Shown: piece after piece, positions 59,203-64,000 of the stretch
How positions within the stretch are numbered: position 1 is the first letter of the stretch
Layout: each line of letters opens with the position of its first letter
Source: Rheinheimera lutimaris
GTDB taxonomy: Bacteria > Pseudomonadota > Gammaproteobacteria > Enterobacterales > Alteromonadaceae
DNA length: 64,000 bases
NCBI RefSeq assembly: GCF_013283795.1
Contig: NZ_JABSOD010000004.1
Location: 186,001 to 250,000 of the forward strand
Direction of reading: 5' to 3'
Position numbers and translations under genes: made by a program
The notes under the pieces: model-generated
What the model saw: the letters and a program-made list of their open reading frames with translations, nothing else
The model's database searches: none
Told to the model about the DNA's origin: nothing

Positions 59203-59508
59203 TCATTTCTGCACTAAATTAGTTACGTTCTTACATCTTTGCTCCAGCTCAGTTAAACATATTTGTAATCGTTTAATATTCTGTGCAAGCTGCTGCTGTA
59301 TAAAGAGCTGCTTTGCTTCGGCAGACGTTAATAGCTTTAAACGTTGCTCAGTAACAAACTGGTACTGCAACAGAGAGCGGCGGTTAGCATCATTGCTCTG
59401 CCGCTCAATAAGCTGCTGCCGCAACAGCTCCGCTTTTTCAGGGTACTGCTTACACAGCTGTATCAATTGATTAAAATCGGTAAAATTATACTCTTGTAAC
59501 TCAAACAT
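59203..59508 (-). CDS. Small helical protein downstream of narX, function unknown
   Basis: The 101-residue product starts MFELQEYNFTDFNQLIQLC and is very rich in Gln, Leu and Glu with coiled-coil-like heptads between about residues 25 and 90. It has two Cys near its C-terminal end. No family was recognised. GGGGGAA lies 5 nt upstream of the ATG at 59508; a longer frame to 59574 has no Shine-Dalgarno. It lies 75 bp after narX in the same direction, so it may be a nitrate-linked accessory protein. Confidence 0.6.
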   Translation of the reverse strand: MFELQEYNFTDFNQLIQLCKQYPEKAELLRQQLIERQSNDANRRSLLQYQFVTEQRLKLLTSAEAKQLFIQQQLAQNIKRLQICLTELEQRCKNVTNLVQK

Positions 59509-59583
59509 CACAGTTTCCCCCAAGCTGTTAATAGCCCTAGCTTGTGGCAACAACACTGTTGAAGCTATACCCATTAAGTAATA

Positions 59584-61368
59584 TCAGGCCCGCTGCTTGT
59601 GCTGCAGATATTCAGGAGCAAAGTTAAAATACACTCCGGTACCGCCCTGGCTACGCCGCCTTATTTCTATTGTTCCGCCCAGATGTTTACTGCGCTCCTG
59701 CATAATCGCCAGGCCGTAATGGTTCAGTTTCTCGGCTGACTGCGGGATGCCGACACCGTTATCTTCCACCGCCAGACTAATACCATCTTTACTGTGTTGC
59801 AGGCTGACTTTAAGCTCACTGCCCTGGCTGTGGTGCACTGCATTCTGGCTGGCTTCGCGAATAATCTGCAGCAGGTGAATTTCCTCATGCGGCGCCAAAG
59901 GCACATTGGTTAACTGGTAATCCAGCAGGATCTGCAAGTCAGACTGCCCGCTCAGTTGCTTTACCGTAGTTTGCAGCGCGCTTAACAAACCGGCGCCATC
60001 GACTTTTAAGCGGAAGGTGGTTAGCAGTTCACGCAGCTGCCGGTAAGCCGCGTCCAGGCCTTGTTTTAACTCGGCTGACACATCGGCAATAGTGGCTTTG
60101 TCATCTTTTTGCGTGGCTTTGTTTAGCCGGGTGACCTGAATTTTTAAATACGACAACGCCTGAGCTAAGGAGTCATGCAGCTCGCGGGCAATTACTGTGC
60201 GCTCCTGCATTAGCGCCAGCCGTCGCACCTGCTGCTCTTCTGATTTTAAGCTCAGCGCCAGTGCCAGCTGATCGGCCACCGATGCCATTAACTGCTGCTG
60301 CCAGCGCGCCAATTGTTGGCCTTCGGGTACCCGGGCTACCAGTACACCGTACTTCTTCCGTTCACGCTGCAGTAAATAATTATATTGGTGTGTGCTGCAG
60401 CCAATGTTCTCGCTTTGGCTGATGCAATCTCCACAATTTTGCTCAGCACAAGGGTCGGCGCCGCTATCACCCGGAACCAGTTGCATATAGGGTCTATCAC
60501 CTTCTTCAGTGAACAGGCAAAGCTCTATATCATCCAGTTTTACTGCTGGCTTTAGTTCAGTGATGATCTGGTTAAAATCGACATATTCCGGCACATGCTC
60601 ACTAATGCGCTGCGCCGTGTTGTACAAAAAGCGTAAGGTGGTATTGCTATGTTTTAGTGCCTCGGTTTGCTGCTCTACCCGCTGCTCTAAATTGCCATAC
60701 ATATAGGAAATGGAATCATTCATTTTATTAAAGCTGTGTGCCAGGGTACCCAGCTCATCGTTATTCTCGACGCTTAAGCGATGGGTAAAATCGCCCATCG
60801 CGACCCGTTTAGCGCCCTGAGTCAACGCTTCCAGCGGTTGCTGTACCATTACCTTTAACCAGTAAATCACTATTGCCGACAGCAGCACGGTAGCCAGCAG
60901 CGCAGCCAGTTGTAGGGTGCGAAAACTACGTACCTTTTGCTCTGCATCCTGCTGAATATAAGACACCAGTTGCTCCAGCAATTGGATTTGCTCTGCCAAT
61001 GCCTGTTCTAACTGCTGTGGCTGTTGCGGCAACTGTGTTAGCTGTGGCTCAATTTGCTGCCAATGCCGTCTGGCGGCATCGAACTGCGACACTATAGTGT
61101 CGTTATGCATAAAACGGGTAAATACCGGATGCTGCCAGCTTTGGTTAAACTGCGCTTTAGCCGCTCGCAACTTTTGCTCGTCCTGCTGCTGCGTTAACCA
61201 AGCCATGCGATAGCTTTGCATCCGTAGCGAGCCGGCCACATTTACCGCATGAGCATCGTTATCGGTTTTATCCGACAGCCAATACGACGCCAGCATGGTG
61301 CCAATGGCCAGCGTAACAATACAGGCAAGCGCGATATTAATTCGGGTAACAATAGAAAACTGTCGCAT
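59584..61368 (-). CDS. narX: Nitrate/nitrite sensor histidine kinase NarX
   Basis: The 594-residue protein has two membrane helices (about 8-30 and 153-173). Between them a periplasmic P-box reads NVAGSLRMQSYRMAW near residues 41-56, the nitrate-binding signature. HAMP follows, then a central Cys cluster (CAEQNCGDC) and a HisKA_3 dimerisation domain with the phospho-His in ARELHDSLAQAL near 390. The ATPase domain has EASQNAVHHS and DNGVGI. This layout and the Cys cluster match NarX. The ATG at 61368 has GGAG at 5 nt. It should phosphorylate NarL at 56571, which is not adjacent. Confidence 0.93.
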   Translation of the reverse strand: MRQFSIVTRINIALACIVTLAIGTMLASYWLSDKTDNDAHAVNVAGSLRMQSYRMAWLTQQQDEQKLRAAKAQFNQSWQHPVFTRFMHNDTIVSQFDAARRHWQQIEPQLTQLPQQPQQLEQALAEQIQLLEQLVSYIQQDAEQKVRSFRTLQLAALLATVLLSAIVIYWLKVMVQQPLEALTQGAKRVAMGDFTHRLSVENNDELGTLAHSFNKMNDSISYMYGNLEQRVEQQTEALKHSNTTLRFLYNTAQRISEHVPEYVDFNQIITELKPAVKLDDIELCLFTEEGDRPYMQLVPGDSGADPCAEQNCGDCISQSENIGCSTHQYNYLLQRERKKYGVLVARVPEGQQLARWQQQLMASVADQLALALSLKSEEQQVRRLALMQERTVIARELHDSLAQALSYLKIQVTRLNKATQKDDKATIADVSAELKQGLDAAYRQLRELLTTFRLKVDGAGLLSALQTTVKQLSGQSDLQILLDYQLTNVPLAPHEEIHLLQIIREASQNAVHHSQGSELKVSLQHSKDGISLAVEDNGVGIPQSAEKLNHYGLAIMQERSKHLGGTIEIRRRSQGGTGVYFNFAPEYLQHKQRA

Positions 61369-61542
61369 AACCACTCCGCTGATTTACTGCTTAAGCATAC
61401 CTGCTTATCTGTTGTCACGCCGCTTTATTATAAAAACCGCCGGCACAATTGAGCTACCCCCTTTTTCCCGCCAGGGTAGCTGGCGCGCACCACTTTATAC
61501 CGCAAGAGGTAAACACCCGCCTATTGTCGGCGATTGCGGCGC

Positions 61543-61567
61543 TACCCACACTACCACTTTGTGGGTA
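61543..61567. promoter_or_regulatory. NarL site cluster in the narX-narG interval
   Basis: TACCCAC (61543-61549) and GTGGGTA (61561-61567) are perfect inverted NarL heptamers 11 bp apart. A third heptamer-like TACCACT lies inside the spacer (61552-61558). The cluster is about 87 bp upstream of the presumed narG start point. Confidence 0.7.
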
Positions 61568-61605
61568 TTTTCGTTTTTTATCAGCTATTTAGCGCTCTGG
61601 TTAGC

Positions 61606-61646
61606 GTGATCTAAATCAAGCATCATCCGCCTGTTGTTTCTATAGT
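61606..61646 (+). promoter_or_regulatory. FNR-dependent promoter of narG
   Basis: GTGAT-N4-ATCAA (61606-61619) is one base from the FNR consensus. The -10 TATAGT lies at 61641-61646. With a start point near 61653 the FNR centre is at about -41, the class II position found for narG in E. coli. Confidence 0.8.
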
Positions 61647-61702
61647 GTGCATACCAGAAAAGCAATATGTCTGTTCATGCAGGACAAGACCAGGAGTAAA
61701 CC

Positions 61703-64000
61703 ATGAGTCACCTACTCGACAAACTGCGGTTTTTTAAAACCCGCAAAGCCCCGTTCGCCGACGGCCACGGTGTTACCACTAATGAGGACAGAGCCTGGGA
61801 ACAGGGTTACCGCCAGCGCTGGCAGCACGATAAAATTGTGCGATCTACCCATGGTGTTAACTGTACCGGCTCGTGCAGCTGGAAGATTTATGTTAAAGAC
61901 GGTCTGGTGACCTGGGAAACCCAGCAAACCGACTACCCGCGTACCCGTCCGGATTTACCCAACCACGAGCCGCGCGGCTGCCCGCGTGGTGCCAGCTATT
62001 CTTGGTATATCTACAGTGCTAACCGCTTAAAGTACCCCAAAGTACGCCAGCAGCTGATGAAACTGTGGCGCGAAGCCAAGGCTGTGCACAAGGATCCGGT
62101 TAAAGCCTGGGAATCTATTGTCAGCGACCCGGAAAAAGCCAAAAGCTATAAAGAGCGCCGCGGTTTAGGCGGTTTTGTCCGCGCCAGCTGGGATGAAGTT
62201 AACGAACTGATTGCCGCTTCAAATGTGTACACCACTAAAACTTATGGCCCGGATCGGGTTACCGGCTTCTCGCCTATTCCGGCAATGTCGATGGTATCTT
62301 ACGCCGCCGGTGCCCGTTATTTATCGTTAATTGGTGGTAACTGTTTAAGCTTCTACGACTGGTACTGCGACTTACCACCGGCTTCACCGCAGGTGTGGGG
62401 TGAGCAAACCGACGTGCCGGAGTCGGCCGACTGGTATAACTCAAATTACATTATTGTTTGGGGCTCTAACGTGCCGCAAACCCGCACGCCCGACGCGCAC
62501 TTTTTAACCGAAGTACGCTATAAAGGCACGAAAACCTGCGTTATTACCTCAGATTACTCAGAAGCGTCTAAATTTGGTGACACCTGGTTAGCACCGCGCC
62601 AGGGTACCGATGCCGCATTGGCGATGGCCTTTGGCCATGTCATTTTAAAAGAATTCCACGTTGATAACCCAAGTGCGTATTTTACCGACTATGTAAAACG
62701 CACCACCGATATGCCAATGCTGGTGATGCTGGAGCAAGGTGACAAGCATCTGACGCAGGGCCGGTTTTTACGCGCTGCCGATTTAGTGAATAACCTGGGT
62801 GAAGACAACAATCCTGACTGGAAAACCATTGCCATTAACAGTGATGGCCGCTTAACCAGCCCCAATGGTGCCATTGGTTATCGCTGGGGCCAGGCCGGTA
62901 AATGGAACCTGGAGCAAAAAGATAAAGACGGCGAAATCGACTTACAGTTATCGCTAAAAGACAACCGCGATGAACTGGTTGAGGTGGCCTTCCCATACTT
63001 TGGCGGAGCGCCGCACGAGTATAAATACTTCCAGCACACCGCGCATGACGATGTGCAAATCCGTAAGATCCCGGCCAAACGCGTCGAACTAGCCGATGGC
63101 AGCACGGCGTTAGTCGCTACCGTGTTTGACTTAATGCTGGCGCACTATGGCGTAGATAACGGTATCGGTGATGACAGCCGGGCTAAATCCTACTTAGACA
63201 ACGTGCCTTATACCCCGGGTTGGCAGCAGCCGATTACCGGTGTTAACCCGGAAGATGTGATTCGGGTAGCGCGTGAATTTGCCCGTAACGCCGATAAAAC
63301 CCGCGGCCGTTCTATGGTAATTGTCGGTGCCGCATTAAACCACTGGTACCACATGGACATGAACTACCGCGGTTTAATTAACATGCTAATGATGTGCGGC
63401 TGTATCGGCCAAAGTGGCGGCGGTTGGGCGCATTATGTTGGCCAGGAAAAACTGCGGCCACAAACCGGCTGGACCCCGCTGGCGTTTGCACTGGACTGGC
63501 AGCGGCCACCGCGTCATATGAACGGTACTTCGTTCTTCTACAACCACTCCAGCCAGTGGCGCTATGAAAAGCTGGATATGACCGAAGTGGTATCTCCGCT
63601 GGCGAACAAAGAAAAGTGGAGCGGCAGTATCGTCGATTTTAACGCCCGCGCCGAACGGATGGGTTGGTTGCCATCAGCACCACAACTGGGCGTGAACCCG
63701 CTGGGGCTGGCCGCTAAAGCCAAAGCCGCCGGGGTTGAGCTAAAAGACTATGTGCTGCAGCAGCTAACAGATCGCAACATTAAGTTTGCCTGCGAGCAGC
63801 CCGACAGCCCGCAAAACTTCCCACGCAATATGTTTATCTGGCGCTCTAACCTGCTGGGCTCCAGCGGTAAAGGCCACGAATATATGCTGAAGCACTTTTT
63901 GGGCACCAAACATGGTTTGCTCGGTAAAGACTTAGGCGAATTCGGCGGTAAAAAGCCACAGGATATTGAATGGACTGACAAAGGCGCCGAAGGCAAGGTC
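61703..64000 (+). CDS. narG: Respiratory nitrate reductase alpha subunit, C-terminus cut by the window end
   Basis: 766 codons are present up to the edge, with no stop in frame. The protein starts MSHLLDKLRFFKTRKAPFADGHG, then HGVNCTGSCSWK near residue 50 supplies a His and three Cys for the FS0 4Fe-4S cluster. WGSNVPQTRTPDAHF lies near 254, in the bis-MGD molybdenum region. It is the membrane-bound, quinol-oxidising Nar type, not Nap. CAGGAG lies 7 nt upstream of the ATG. narHJI are expected to follow beyond the window. It is divergent from narX across an FNR/NarL control region. Confidence 0.97.
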   Translation, partial: MSHLLDKLRFFKTRKAPFADGHGVTTNEDRAWEQGYRQRWQHDKIVRSTHGVNCTGSCSWKIYVKDGLVTWETQQTDYPRTRPDLPNHEPRGCPRGASYSWYIYSANRLKYPKVRQQLMKLWREAKAVHKDPVKAWESIVSDPEKAKSYKERRGLGGFVRASWDEVNELIAASNVYTTKTYGPDRVTGFSPIPAMSMVSYAAGARYLSLIGGNCLSFYDWYCDLPPASPQVWGEQTDVPESADWYNSNYIIVWGSNVPQTRTPDAHFLTEVRYKGTKTCVITSDYSEASKFGDTWLAPRQGTDAALAMAFGHVILKEFHVDNPSAYFTDYVKRTTDMPMLVMLEQGDKHLTQGRFLRAADLVNNLGEDNNPDWKTIAINSDGRLTSPNGAIGYRWGQAGKWNLEQKDKDGEIDLQLSLKDNRDELVEVAFPYFGGAPHEYKYFQHTAHDDVQIRKIPAKRVELADGSTALVATVFDLMLAHYGVDNGIGDDSRAKSYLDNVPYTPGWQQPITGVNPEDVIRVAREFARNADKTRGRSMVIVGAALNHWYHMDMNYRGLINMLMMCGCIGQSGGGWAHYVGQEKLRPQTGWTPLAFALDWQRPPRHMNGTSFFYNHSSQWRYEKLDMTEVVSPLANKEKWSGSIVDFNARAERMGWLPSAPQLGVNPLGLAAKAKAAGVELKDYVLQQLTDRNIKFACEQPDSPQNFPRNMFIWRSNLLGSSGKGHEYMLKHFLGTKHGLLGKDLGEFGGKKPQDIEWTDKGAEGKV

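Noticed and set aside
1-64000. CRISPR arrays, transposases, integrases, phage genes, rRNA
   Set aside because: None seen on either strand; no regularly spaced direct repeats and no recognisable transposase motif.

Overview
The window looks like a chromosomal segment of a marine or freshwater gammaproteobacterium of the Rheinheimera / Alishewanella / Arsukibacterium type. This is inferred from moderate GC, the thrS-infC-rpmI-rplT ribosomal operon, a PsrA-FadE beta-oxidation pair, an HDOD-EAL protein, DUF3080, a YegQ-YfhL pair, a Nar respiratory locus and an exosortase-A type (XrtA/PEP-CTERM) polysaccharide locus. No insertion sequence, prophage, CRISPR array or rRNA was found. The genome has not been identified by comparison; the assignment is only from gene content.

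Region 1 (1-30.1 kb) is an exopolysaccharide / PEP-CTERM locus. It holds three ATP-grasp ligases, two asparagine-synthase-like enzymes without a catalytic N-terminal cysteine, a family-2 glycosyltransferase, a DUF2264 protein, a Wzx-like flippase, two polysaccharide deacetylase-like proteins, a GNAT/FemAB-like transferase, two exosortase-A associated alpha/beta hydrolases, an MBOAT O-acyltransferase with an SGNH-like periplasmic partner, a PLP decarboxylase, an AMP-forming acyl ligase, an acyl carrier protein, a WecC-type UDP-ManNAc dehydrogenase and the PrsT TPR lipoprotein. Next come two tandem paralogous PEP-CTERM proteins, each preceded by an excellent sigma-54 (-24/-12) promoter, then a ThiF-type E1-like enzyme and the PEP-CTERM-associated acyltransferase. 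Together they suggest a uronic-acid-containing, amide- and acyl-decorated polysaccharide made with a sorted PEP-CTERM surface protein. The exosortase, PrsK/PrsR and the Wzy/initiating transferase are not in the window and probably lie to the left.

Region 2 (30.2-43.5 kb) is metabolic and regulatory: a GNAT acetyltransferase; psrA-fadE with a PsrA-like operator; a TonB-dependent receptor whose long leader carries a 24-codon mini-ORF with a perfect Shine-Dalgarno followed by a hairpin; an HD-GYP phosphodiesterase; a dipeptidyl peptidase IV; upp; an alpha/beta hydrolase; and an NlpE-META lipoprotein.

Region 3 (43.5-55.2 kb) is housekeeping: thrS-infC-rpmI-rplT (infC with an AUU start), an EAL-HDOD protein, a fructosamine kinase-like protein, a pteridine-reductase-like SDR, a CPXCG zinc ribbon, riboflavin synthase, a MATE transporter, a DUF3080 lipoprotein, tRNA-Val(GAC), and the YfhL ferredoxin with the YegQ/TrhP U32 protein.

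Region 4 (55.3-64 kb) is nitrate respiration: moeA-narL divergent from narK, narX with a small downstream gene divergent from narG (cut by the window end). FNR boxes and NarL heptamers are visible in both divergent control regions, so anaerobiosis plus nitrate probably induces narK and narG.
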